From Halodurantibacterium flavum (GTDB taxonomy: Bacteria; Pseudomonadota; Alphaproteobacteria; Rhodobacterales; Rhodobacteraceae), in NCBI RefSeq assembly GCF_042681825.1, contig NZ_JBHUGH010000037.1, forward strand, positions 62,001 to 126,000: a stretch of DNA of 64,000 nucleotides, written 5' to 3'. A program made the translations under genes and the position numbers. The notes beneath the pieces were generated by a model. It did not search any database. It was not told the DNA's origin and was given only the letters and a program-made list of their open reading frames with translations. Every line of letters starts with the position of its first letter. The stretch's first letter is position 1. Below are positions 49,899-57,660 of the stretch, piece by piece.

Positions 49899-51149
49899 TC
49901 AGAACAGTGCGGTGAGGACGAGCCCCAGAACCGCCATCAGCGCCAGCACCCCCGGCAGCGCCCAGTGACGCCACAGGATCAGCCAACCCGCCAGCAGCGC
50001 CAGCACCACCGCCCGCCAGTCGAGCGTCGCCCATTCCGGCGCCAGGAGATAGGCCGGCCCAAGGCGCGCTTCGCCCACCTGCCCGAAAAACACATGCGCC
50101 GCGAACCAGAGCGAGAGGTTCAGGATCACCCCGACCACCGCCGCCGTGATGGCCGACAGCGCGCCGGTCAGCCGCGGACGGCTGGAAATCCAGCCAAGGT
50201 ACGGCGCGCCCACGAATATCCACAGGAAACATGGCGCGAATGTCATCCAGACGGTGATGACGGCGCCCGCGATCCCCAGCGCGACGCCCCCTTCGCGCAG
50301 CGCCGCCAGATAACCCACGAATTCCGTCACAAGGATAAGCGGCCCAGGCGTCGTTTCCGCAAGGCCGAGACCGTCCATCATCTCGGCGGTCGAGAGCCAG
50401 CCGAAGTCGTTGACCACCGCCTGTGTCATGTAGGCAAGCACGGCGTAGGCGCCGCCAAAGGTGACGATGGCAAGCTTGGAAAAGAACAGCGCGATCTCGG
50501 CCAGGATGCCGCCTTCCAGCAGCCACAGCAGCCCGAGCGGCACCAGCCACACCGCACCCCAGACCAGAACCGTCCGGCCGGTATGGGCGCGCGCCATCGG
50601 CGGGGGCGTGGTGTTGTCGCCCCGGCTGATCGCAAAGCCCCAGATCCCCGCCAGCGCCACGATCAGCGGAAAGGGCAGGTGAAAGACAAAGATCCCCAGA
50701 AAGGCGAGCCCAGCGATGATCCAGTGCGTCCGACGCTTGAGCGCCCGTTTCGCGACCTTCAGCAGCGCCTCGATCACGATGATCACGACCGCGGCCTTGA
50801 CCCCCAGGAACAGCGCCTGCGCCAGCGGCACCTGACCGAAGGCGCCATAGGCCATCGCCAGCGCCAGCACGACCGCCGCCCCCGGCAGCACGAAGAGAAG
50901 CCCCGCGATCAGCCCGCCCCGGACGCCGTGGAACTTCCACCCCGCATAGGTCGCAAGCTGCATCGCCTCGGGCCCCGGCAGCAACATGCAGAACGAAAGC
51001 GCGTTCAGATAATCCCGCTCGCTCAGCCAGGGGCGCTCCTCGACCAGTTCGCGATGCATCAGCGCGATCTGTGCCGCCGGGCCGCCAAAGGACAAAAGGC
51101 CGATCCGTGCAAAGACGCGCGTTGCCTCGGCAAGGGTGGGTTGGGTCAT
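49899..51149 (-). CDS. chrA: Chromate transporter, ChrA family (long, two-domain)
   Basis: 416-residue membrane protein made of two homologous CHR domains: the first begins F-A-R-I-G-L-L-S-F-G-G-P-A-A-Q-I-A-L-M-H-R-E-L-V and the second F-S-K-L-A-I-V-T-F-G-G-A-Y-A-V-L. About ten membrane segments are expected. ChrA proteins expel chromate and may exchange it for sulfate. No chrB regulator is adjacent. It is on the same strand as the phytochelatin-synthase-like gene, 30 nt apart. Confidence 0.9.
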   Translation of the reverse strand: MTQPTLAEATRVFARIGLLSFGGPAAQIALMHRELVEERPWLSERDYLNALSFCMLLPGPEAMQLATYAGWKFHGVRGGLIAGLLFVLPGAAVVLALAMAYGAFGQVPLAQALFLGVKAAVVIIVIEALLKVAKRALKRRTHWIIAGLAFLGIFVFHLPFPLIVALAGIWGFAISRGDNTTPPPMARAHTGRTVLVWGAVWLVPLGLLWLLEGGILAEIALFFSKLAIVTFGGAYAVLAYMTQAVVNDFGWLSTAEMMDGLGLAETTPGPLILVTEFVGYLAALREGGVALGIAGAVITVWMTFAPCFLWIFVGAPYLGWISSRPRLTGALSAITAAVVGVILNLSLWFAAHVFFGQVGEARLGPAYLLAPEWATLDWRAVVLALLAGWLILWRHWALPGVLALMAVLGLVLTALF

Positions 51150-51179
51150 GGCGGGACTCCGGGCTGGTCTGGCTGAGGG

Positions 51180-51941
51180 TTACTCGACCGGATGGATATG
51201 CACCAGGCCGCCGCGTTCCCCCGCCAGGGGACCGTGTTCCTCGGGTGCCGGCCGCAGCATCGCTGCGAGCAGCGTCTCGGTGCTGGTCCAGTAGGGGATG
51301 TACCATTCCTGATCGACCTCGAGGATCAGCACCCGTTCGCTGATCAGGTCATATGCCCCGATCAGCGCCACATGCGGCCCGTCCCAGTCGCCCGTCACCA
51401 CGCCCTGGTTGAAATAGACAAGCACGGCGTCGCGCGCGCTTTTCTCATTCGTCTCCAGCAGGGCGTGAAGGGTCGCAAGGTCATCCTCGGGCGCGCCGCC
51501 CGTGGGGCGAAGGGCGGTGACGGAATAGCCCGTCATCCCGGTCGCGGCGAGCGACTCGCTCGTATAGGCGAGCAGTTGGGCAAAGCTCACGCCGTCGCCA
51601 TCCTCGGCCACGGCCTCGGTCCAGGCGGGGTTGTTCACGGCCTCCAGCAGGGCTGACTGGGTCAGGATCGGGGTCTCGGCACCCTCGGGCAGCCCCCGCA
51701 GCCCGTTGATCGCCGCCGTCACGGCCGCGACCGAACAGGCCGAGCTGGTGATCTGAGGTACGACAAAGGGGGAAAAAGCCCAGAAATCCTCGGCCGGGGC
51801 AAGACGCAGATAGGTCGTCTCGGCCGTCACGGGCACTGCCTCGGGCCCGAGCTTGGGCAACCCTTCCTCGGCGCCGGCGCCAGAGGCCGCCACGATCGCC
51901 GCGGCAATGGTCATCCTGCGGGATGTGACCCGTTGCATCAT
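51180..51941 (-). CDS. Phytochelatin synthase-family protein with signal peptide
   Basis: 253-residue papain-fold protein of the phytochelatin synthase family. The catalytic triad is recognisable: Cys69 in Q-I-T-S-S-A-C-S-V, His190 in G-P-H-V-A-L-I-G-A-Y-D and Asp210 in L-E-V-D-Q-E-W-Y-I-P. The plant-type C-terminal metal-sensing domain is absent, as in bacterial versions, which mostly hydrolyse glutathione to gamma-Glu-Cys rather than polymerise it. Residues 1-24 (basic, then AAAIVAASGAGA) look like a signal peptide, so the enzyme may work in the periplasm. It is co-directional with chrA, suggesting a metal-stress unit (inference). Confidence 0.8.
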   Translation of the reverse strand: MMQRVTSRRMTIAAAIVAASGAGAEEGLPKLGPEAVPVTAETTYLRLAPAEDFWAFSPFVVPQITSSACSVAAVTAAINGLRGLPEGAETPILTQSALLEAVNNPAWTEAVAEDGDGVSFAQLLAYTSESLAATGMTGYSVTALRPTGGAPEDDLATLHALLETNEKSARDAVLVYFNQGVVTGDWDGPHVALIGAYDLISERVLILEVDQEWYIPYWTSTETLLAAMLRPAPEEHGPLAGERGGLVHIHPVE

Positions 51942-51989
51942 CTGACATCCTTTCGCGCCCTGATTGCGCGGGATGCTACAGGCAACGTG

Positions 51990-52320
51990 TAACAGTGCAA
52001 GGTGGAAGTGCAGGCTTCTGTTGCCAGGTGCCTGCGAACCCCGCCTTACGCGGCTAAGCGCAAGGACTTAGTTTCGGCGACTGGAGCTGCTTAAGCAGCC
52101 ACAGCCATTGCCGGAGCACGGTTGTCATTGGCAACTGTACGTTTCGGACCGATAACGGTGGTACCTCACCGGGCAAAAGCTAACCCCTTTAGACGTTCGT
52201 CGATCCTGTTTCGGCCCCATTTACCGCCAATGACGGGGTGTTGGTGGAGCCGCCGGGTACCGCCCCCGGGTCCGATCCGCTTATTACGAGCGCGTTTATT
52301 GCCATAGTCCCCGAAGGAAC
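51990..52320 (-). ncRNA. ssrA: tmRNA, permuted two-piece form
   Basis: Transfer-messenger RNA for ribosome rescue. Read on the minus strand: acceptor piece ending cggctccACCA (3' end at 52242), a 23-nt spacer (52241-52219), then the coding piece starting ggggccgaaacaggatcgacg at 52218. ggggccg pairs with cggctcc to rebuild the acceptor stem across the two pieces. The tag frame encodes ANDNRAPAMAVAA. The acceptor-first order is the alphaproteobacterial permuted arrangement. The outer ends are estimates: the 5' start from the promoter at 52327-52355, the 3' end after a gcaggc/gcctgc hairpin (about 52009-52034). The T-loop, as I fold it, is GGCGGTA rather than TTCGANN. Confidence 0.9.
52091..52132 (-). 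other. tmRNA tag reading frame
   Basis: Starting at the resume codon GCC (52132-52130) the frame reads Ala-Asn-Asp-Asn-Arg-Ala-Pro-Ala-Met-Ala-Val-Ala-Ala-stop (TAA at 52093-52091). With the alanine charged on tmRNA this gives a tag ending AVAA, a ClpXP degron. Confidence 0.93.
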
Positions 52321-52326
52321 ATGCAA

Positions 52327-52355
52327 AATATACGGCGCGCGGCGCGGGTCTTCAA
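52327..52355 (-). promoter_or_regulatory. ssrA promoter
   Basis: TTGAAG (52355-52350) and TATATT (52332-52327) are separated by exactly 17 bp, the best sigma-70-like promoter seen in the window. A small gttcc-ttcg-ggaac-like UUCG hairpin follows at the presumed transcript start. Confidence 0.8.
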
Positions 52356-52416
52356 GGGCCTTCCGCGCCGCGGCCAAACCGCCTAAGCCTTGGGGAAACC
52401 AGAACCGGAGACCCCG

Positions 52417-53652
52417 ATGACCCGCCTTGATACCGAATTCGTCCGCGCGCAGTTTCCGGCCTTCGACGCGCCCGGCATGGCGGAGATGGCCTTTTTCGAG
52501 AATGCGGGCGGCTCGTTCGCCTGCAGGCAGGTGATCGACCGGCTGACGCGCTTTTACCGCGAACGCAAGGTGCAGCCCTATGCGCCCTATCCGGCGGCAA
52601 CCGCCGGCGGCGAGGAGATGGACGAGGCCCGTGCCCGCCTTTCCGCGCTTTTGAACGTGGCCGGGGATGAGCTGCATTTCGGCCCCTCGACCAGCGCGAA
52701 TACCTATGTGCTTTCGCAGGCGTTCCGGCAGATGCTGCAGCCGGGGGACGCCGTCGTCGTCACCGACCAGGACCATGAGGCGAACAGCGGCGTCTGGCGC
52801 CGGCTTGGGGACGCCGGAATCGAGATCCGGGAATGGCGGCTTGATCCGGCAACCGGTATTCTTGACCCCGAGGCGTTGGCGCGGCTGCTCGATGACCGGG
52901 TGCGGCTGGTCTGCTTTCCTCATTGCTCCAATGTGGTGGGCCATGTGAACCCGGTCGTGCAGATCTGTGCCATGATCCGCGCGGCGGGGGCGGCAAGCTG
53001 TGTCGACGGTGTCAGCTATGCGCCCCATGGCCTGCCGGATGTGGCGGCGCTGGGCGCGGATATCTACCTCTTTTCCGCCTACAAGACCTTTGGCCCGCAT
53101 CAGGGGATCATGGTCATCCGTCAGGCGCTGGCCGACCGGCTTCCGGCGCAGGGCCACCATTTCAACGCCGGGACGCGCACCAAGCGGTTCACCCCCGCGG
53201 GACCCGATCATGCCCAGATCGCGGCCTGTGCCGGGATGGCCGATTACTGGGATGCGCTGCACGATCATCATTTCGGCGCCGACGCGGCGACGGTGACACC
53301 CGTTGCGCGGGCGGCGCGGGTCCATGATCTGGTCCGGGCGCAGGAAACGGCGCTGCTTGCGCCGCTGCTCGATTACCTGCGGGCGCGGAACGATGTGCGG
53401 CTGGTCGGCCCGTCCGATCCGGCCCTGCGCGCGCCCACTGTCGCGCTGGAAACGCGCCGCGCCCCGCAGGATCTGTCCGAGGATCTGGCCCGCCACGGGA
53501 TCATGTGCTGGGGTGGCGATTTTTACGCCCAACGTCCGCTGCGCGCGATGGGCATCGACCCGGACCGGGGCGTGCTTCGGCTTTCCTTTGTCCATTACAC
53601 GTCGGGGGCCGATATTGACCGCCTTATCCAGGCGCTAGATCAGGTGCTGTGA
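52417..53652 (+). CDS. Aminotransferase class V-fold PLP enzyme (cysteine desulfurase-like)
   Basis: 411-residue class V PLP enzyme. Visible are the E-N-A-G-G-S-F-A start, the P-x-S-T-S-A-N-T-Y phosphate loop, D-Q-D-H-E-A-N-S-G-V-W, and the Schiff-base lysine in S-A-Y-K-T-F-G-P-H-Q-G. The sub-type is the cysteine-desulfurase-like group; the loop that would carry the IscS or SufS active cysteine is not recognisable, so the reaction is uncertain. The following photolyase gene starts 29 nt after its stop. Confidence 0.8.
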   Translation: MTRLDTEFVRAQFPAFDAPGMAEMAFFENAGGSFACRQVIDRLTRFYRERKVQPYAPYPAATAGGEEMDEARARLSALLNVAGDELHFGPSTSANTYVLSQAFRQMLQPGDAVVVTDQDHEANSGVWRRLGDAGIEIREWRLDPATGILDPEALARLLDDRVRLVCFPHCSNVVGHVNPVVQICAMIRAAGAASCVDGVSYAPHGLPDVAALGADIYLFSAYKTFGPHQGIMVIRQALADRLPAQGHHFNAGTRTKRFTPAGPDHAQIAACAGMADYWDALHDHHFGADAATVTPVARAARVHDLVRAQETALLAPLLDYLRARNDVRLVGPSDPALRAPTVALETRRAPQDLSEDLARHGIMCWGGDFYAQRPLRAMGIDPDRGVLRLSFVHYTSGADIDRLIQALDQVL

Positions 53653-53681
53653 CGGGCGCGGCCCGGTAATGGGGGCGGGAG

Positions 53682-55103
53682 GTGACGAAAACTCCGGTGA
53701 TCTGGTGGGTAAGGCGCGACCTGCGGCTGGCGGACAATCCCGCGCTGGCGGTGGCTGCGGCGCAGGGGCCCGTGATCCCGGTCTTCATCCTCGACCCCGA
53801 GACAGAGGGCCTGGGCGCGGCGCCGCTCTGGCGGCTCGGGCTGGGGCTCGGGCATTTCGCGGGCGTGCTGCGGGGCCGCGACAGCCGGCTGATCCTGCGC
53901 CAGGGGCCCGCGCTGGAAACCCTGCGCGCGCTGGTCGCGGAAACGGGCGCGCGCCAGATCGTCTGGAACCGCTGGTATGAGCCCGCGGCGCTGCGCCGGG
54001 ACAAGGCCGTCAAGGCCGCCCTGCGCGAGGACGGGCTGACCGTCGAAAGCCATAACAGCCACCTCCTGTTCGAACCGTGGCAGGTCGAGACCGGGCAGGG
54101 CGGCTATTACAAGGTCTATTCGCCGTTCTGGCGCGCGGTTGCCGGGCGCGATCTGCCCGGGGCGCAAGCGGCGCCGTCCCGCATCCCGCATCCCGCCGAC
54201 TGGCCCGCATCCGAGCGGCTGGAGGACTGGGCGCTTGGCGCGCGGATGAACCGGGGTGCCGAAATCGTCGCGCAGCATGTCTGTGTGGGCGAGGAGAGGG
54301 CGCGCGACCGGCTCGATGCCTTCATCGCGGACCGGGTGCAGGATTACCGCGAGGGGCGCGACCACCCCGCCCGGCCCGCCACATCCGGCCTGTCGGAGAA
54401 CCTGACCTATGGCGAGATAAGCCCGCGCCTGATCTGGCAGGCCGCCCTGCGCGCCGGAGAAGGCGCCACCGCGGGGGTTGAGCATTTCCGCAAGGAACTG
54501 GTCTGGCGCGAATTTGCCTATCACCTGCTTTACCACACGCCCCATATCACCGACCGCAACTGGCGCGAGGAATGGAACGCCTTCGGCTGGCGGCGCGACA
54601 ATTCTGACGCGCGGCGCTGGCGGCAGGGCATGACCGGCGAGCCCTTCGTCGATGCCGCGATGCGGGAGCTTTTCGTTACCGGCCGCGTCCACAACCGCGC
54701 GCGGATGATTGCTGCGTCTTATCTCACCAAGCATCTGCTGACCGATTGGCGGGTCGGGCTGCGGTGGTATGAGGATTGCCTGATCGACTGGGACCCGGCC
54801 TCGAATGCGCTCGGCTGGCAATGGGTGGCGGGTTCGGGCCCCGACGCCGCGCCCTATTTCCGCATCTTCAACCCGGAGACCCAGGCGCAGAAATTCGACC
54901 CGCAGTCCCGCTACATCCACCGTTTCGTCGCGGAACTTGCCGTGGAACAGGGGGCGGAACCGGGCGCGGAGGCGCGGGCCTTCTTTGACGCCGCGCCGCG
55001 CCGCTGGAACCTGTCGCCGGACCAGAACTACCCCGAGCCCGTTATCCCCCTGCGCGAGGGGCGCGAACGTGCTCTTGCCGCCTACGGCCATAGAAATGCT
55101 TGA
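53682..55103 (+). CDS. phrB: Deoxyribodipyrimidine photolyase
   Basis: Light-driven repair of cyclobutane pyrimidine dimers. The 473-residue protein has the N-terminal photolyase antenna domain (V-I-W-W-V-R-R-D-L-R-L-A-D-N-P-A-L) and the C-terminal FAD domain with W-R-E-F-A-Y-H-L-L, M-R-E-L-F-V-T-G-R-V-H-N-R-A-R-M-I and the D-W-D-P-A-S-N-A-L-G-W-Q-W-V-A-G-S-G-P-D-type segment that holds FAD and the lesion. The start is GTG 53682 with a strong gggggcggga ribosome site. Class I CPD photolyase is most likely; a 6-4 or cryptochrome role cannot be excluded. Confidence 0.93.
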   Translation: MTKTPVIWWVRRDLRLADNPALAVAAAQGPVIPVFILDPETEGLGAAPLWRLGLGLGHFAGVLRGRDSRLILRQGPALETLRALVAETGARQIVWNRWYEPAALRRDKAVKAALREDGLTVESHNSHLLFEPWQVETGQGGYYKVYSPFWRAVAGRDLPGAQAAPSRIPHPADWPASERLEDWALGARMNRGAEIVAQHVCVGEERARDRLDAFIADRVQDYREGRDHPARPATSGLSENLTYGEISPRLIWQAALRAGEGATAGVEHFRKELVWREFAYHLLYHTPHITDRNWREEWNAFGWRRDNSDARRWRQGMTGEPFVDAAMRELFVTGRVHNRARMIAASYLTKHLLTDWRVGLRWYEDCLIDWDPASNALGWQWVAGSGPDAAPYFRIFNPETQAQKFDPQSRYIHRFVAELAVEQGAEPGAEARAFFDAAPRRWNLSPDQNYPEPVIPLREGRERALAAYGHRNA

Positions 55104-55187
55104 GCATTCGGCAGAAGCGGCTAGGCTCACGAAAAAGTAAGGGGGTGAAGCCCGTGTCCCCAACGGGGTTTGCAGGGGGTGTGATGC

Positions 55188-56396
55188 ATGAGTGTCTTTC
55201 TGGCGACCGAGGGGCAGTCGGACCTGCCGCGTTATTTCGCGCAGGTCTTCCGCGTGGCGCAGGGGCTGCGCAACGGACGCATTGATTTTCGTCTGGCGGA
55301 CGGGCGGGTATTCCGGGCCGAGGGCGCGTCACCCGGACCCGTCGCCGAACTGATCATCCACCACCCGGACACCTTCACCCGCCTGATCCGCGAGGGCGAT
55401 CTGGGCTTCTGCGAGGCCTATCTGGAAGGCTGGTGGTCCACCCCCGACCTGCAGGCCTTCATGGACCTGATCCATGCCGACAATGACGATGTCTATGACG
55501 GCTTTCCAGGCTTTGCGCTGGTCCGCAACTATGAGAAATTCCGCCACTGGCTGCGCGGCAATTCCCGCGAACAGGCAAAGCGGAACATCAGCTATCACTA
55601 CGACCTCGGCAACGACTTCTACCGGCTGTGGCTCGACGACACGATGACCTATTCCTCGGCGCTGTTCCTTACCGGGCAGGAGTCGCTGGAAAAGGCGCAG
55701 ATCCAGAAATACGAAAGCCTTGTGGACCGGATGGGCGTCAGGCCGGGGGACCATGTGCTCGAAATCGGCTGCGGCTGGGGCGGGTTCTGCGAATATGCCG
55801 CCGGAACGCGCGGGCTGCGGGTGACGGCGCTGACCATATCCAGGGAACAGCACGCCTATGCGGTGGAACGGATCGCCAGGGCCGGGCTGTCGGACCGCGT
55901 CGATATCCGCCTGCAGGACTATCGCGACGAACGCGGCAGCTATGACGGCATCGCCTCGATCGAGATGTTCGAGGCGGTGGGCGAACGCTATTGGCCGGTC
56001 TATTTCGACACGCTGCGCGACCGGCTGCGCCCGGGCGGGGCGGCCACGCTTCAGATCATCACGGTGGCCGATCACCGGTTCGAGACCTACAAACGTGGCG
56101 TCGATTTCATCCAGAAGTTCATCTTTCCGGGCGGGATGCTGCCCAGCCCCTCGGCGCTGCGGCGCGAGGTGGCGCGGGCGGGGCTGGAGATCCGCGACAC
56201 CTTTGCCTTCGGCCAGAGCTACAGCCAGACGCTGCGCCGCTGGAGCGAGACCTTCAACGACCGCTGGTCCGAGATTGCCGCGCAGGGGTTCGACGACCGC
56301 TTTCGCCGGATGTGGAACTTCTACCTCACCTCTTGCGCGGGGACATTCGCCAGCGGCAACTGCGATGTGGTGCAGATCACGGTGGCGCATCGCTAG
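55188..56396 (+). CDS. Cyclopropane-fatty-acyl-phospholipid synthase family methyltransferase
   Basis: 402-residue SAM-dependent enzyme that modifies unsaturated acyl chains of membrane phospholipids (cyclopropane formation, or furan fatty acid precursors in some Rhodobacteraceae). The N-terminal lipid-binding domain is followed by Y-H-Y-D-L-G-N-D-F-Y-R-L-W and Y-S-S-A-L-F, then the SAM motif V-L-E-I-G-C-G-W-G-G-F (about 189-199) and E-M-F-E-A-V-G-E-R-Y-W. It follows photolyase by 85 nt on the same strand. In Rhodobacter sphaeroides such a gene and a photolyase gene belong to the singlet-oxygen RpoE regulon, but I find no convincing RpoE promoter upstream here. Confidence 0.88.
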   Translation: MSVFLATEGQSDLPRYFAQVFRVAQGLRNGRIDFRLADGRVFRAEGASPGPVAELIIHHPDTFTRLIREGDLGFCEAYLEGWWSTPDLQAFMDLIHADNDDVYDGFPGFALVRNYEKFRHWLRGNSREQAKRNISYHYDLGNDFYRLWLDDTMTYSSALFLTGQESLEKAQIQKYESLVDRMGVRPGDHVLEIGCGWGGFCEYAAGTRGLRVTALTISREQHAYAVERIARAGLSDRVDIRLQDYRDERGSYDGIASIEMFEAVGERYWPVYFDTLRDRLRPGGAATLQIITVADHRFETYKRGVDFIQKFIFPGGMLPSPSALRREVARAGLEIRDTFAFGQSYSQTLRRWSETFNDRWSEIAAQGFDDRFRRMWNFYLTSCAGTFASGNCDVVQITVAHR

Positions 56397-56481
56397 GGTC
56401 GCTGCTGCGGCGCAGAAAGGGGCTTGTCCTTGACCCGTCCGCCGTGCTTGTCCTTTGGCGAACAGGATGCACGGGGGCCGG

Positions 56482-57606
56482 ATGACTTCCTTTTTCTTCT
56501 ACGGCACCTTGCGGCATGAACCGCTGCTGCGGGCGGTTCTGGGCCGTGAGGTCGTGACTGAACCCGCGCTGCTGGCCGATTACCGGGTCCATGCGGTGGC
56601 TGATCAGGATTTCCCGATGATCCTGGCGGAACCGGGCGCCACCGCGACGGGCGTTCTGGCGCGCGATCTCGGACCCGGGGATATCGAGCGGCTGGACTAT
56701 TACGAAGGCGGGTTCGGCTATGACCTGCGGCAGGTGAGCGTCGGCGGGCAGGCGGCGCAGATCTGGGTGCCGCGCGCAGGGCTCTGGCAGCCGGCCGGCG
56801 ACTGGGATCTGGCGGCATGGGCCGAACGCTGGGGCACGCTGCAGGTCGCGGCGGCCGAGGATGCGATGGCACTTCGCGCGGACCGGCCCGTGGCCGAACT
56901 GGCGCGGCGCTGGCCCAAGGTGCAGGTGCGCGCCTCGGCCCGGCTGCGCGCCCGGGGTTCCGATGCCCCGGCCGAGGCGGCGCGGCTCGGCGCGGCAGGG
57001 ACGCCCGAGGCGGCCGATATCCGGATCGCGGCGCGGCACGAACCCTATGCGAACTTCTTTTCGGTCGAGGAATACGACCTCAGCTATCCGCGCTATGACG
57101 GGGCGATGTCGCCGGTGGTGAACCGCGCCGTCTTTGTGACGGGCGATGCGGCGACCGTGCTGCCCTATGACCAGGCCCGCGACCGCGTGCTGGTGATCGA
57201 ACAGTTCCGCGTCGGTCCCTTTGCGCGTGGCGACGGGCGGCCCTGGCTGCTGGAGCCGATTGCGGGTCGGGTGGATGCGCAGGAAGACCCGGAAACCGCG
57301 ATCCGGCGCGAGGCCGAGGAAGAGGCCGGCATCACCCTTGGCGCACTGCACCCGGTCGGAACCTATTACCCGACGCCGGCGGCCAAATCCGAATTCCTCT
57401 ATTCCTACGTGGCCCTTGCCGACCTGCCGGACGGGGCCGCGCGCGCCGGTGGTCTGGACGAAGAGGCCGAGGATATCCGCCCGCATCTTCTGACTTTTTC
57501 AGAGCTGATGGCGCTGGTGGATGAGGGCGCATTGACGAACGGGCCGCTTCTGCTTTCGGCGCTGTGGCTGGCACGGCATCGTGACCGGTTGCTGCGGAAT
57601 GCTTGA
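56482..57606 (+). CDS. trgB: Fused gamma-glutamylcyclotransferase-like (AIG2) and nudix hydrolase protein, TrgB-like
   Basis: 374-residue two-domain protein. Residues 1-110 form an AIG2/GGCT-like domain (S-F-F-F-Y-G-T-L-R-H opening, L-D-Y-Y-E-G-G-F-G-Y later). Residues ~170-374 form an ADP-ribose pyrophosphatase-type nudix domain with a perfect nudix box (G-x5-E-x7-R-E-A-x-E-E-x-G-I). It resembles TrgB of the R. sphaeroides tellurite resistance locus, and as there it is followed by cysK. TrgA is not visible nearby. ATG 56482 is chosen because of the usual MTSFFFYGTL start; an in-frame start 9 codons upstream is possible. Confidence 0.82.
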   Translation: MTSFFFYGTLRHEPLLRAVLGREVVTEPALLADYRVHAVADQDFPMILAEPGATATGVLARDLGPGDIERLDYYEGGFGYDLRQVSVGGQAAQIWVPRAGLWQPAGDWDLAAWAERWGTLQVAAAEDAMALRADRPVAELARRWPKVQVRASARLRARGSDAPAEAARLGAAGTPEAADIRIAARHEPYANFFSVEEYDLSYPRYDGAMSPVVNRAVFVTGDAATVLPYDQARDRVLVIEQFRVGPFARGDGRPWLLEPIAGRVDAQEDPETAIRREAEEEAGITLGALHPVGTYYPTPAAKSEFLYSYVALADLPDGAARAGGLDEEAEDIRPHLLTFSELMALVDEGALTNGPLLLSALWLARHRDRLLRNA

Positions 57607-57660
57607 GTTCCGGTTCCGGGCACCATATTCACAGGGTCAGGAACAGAACTGGGGGCAGAG

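Noticed and set aside
55104..55187. RpoE-type (TGATCC/TAAGA-like) promoter before the CFA-synthase-family gene
   Set aside because: Only a TAAGG-like -10 is present; no -35 element at the right distance.
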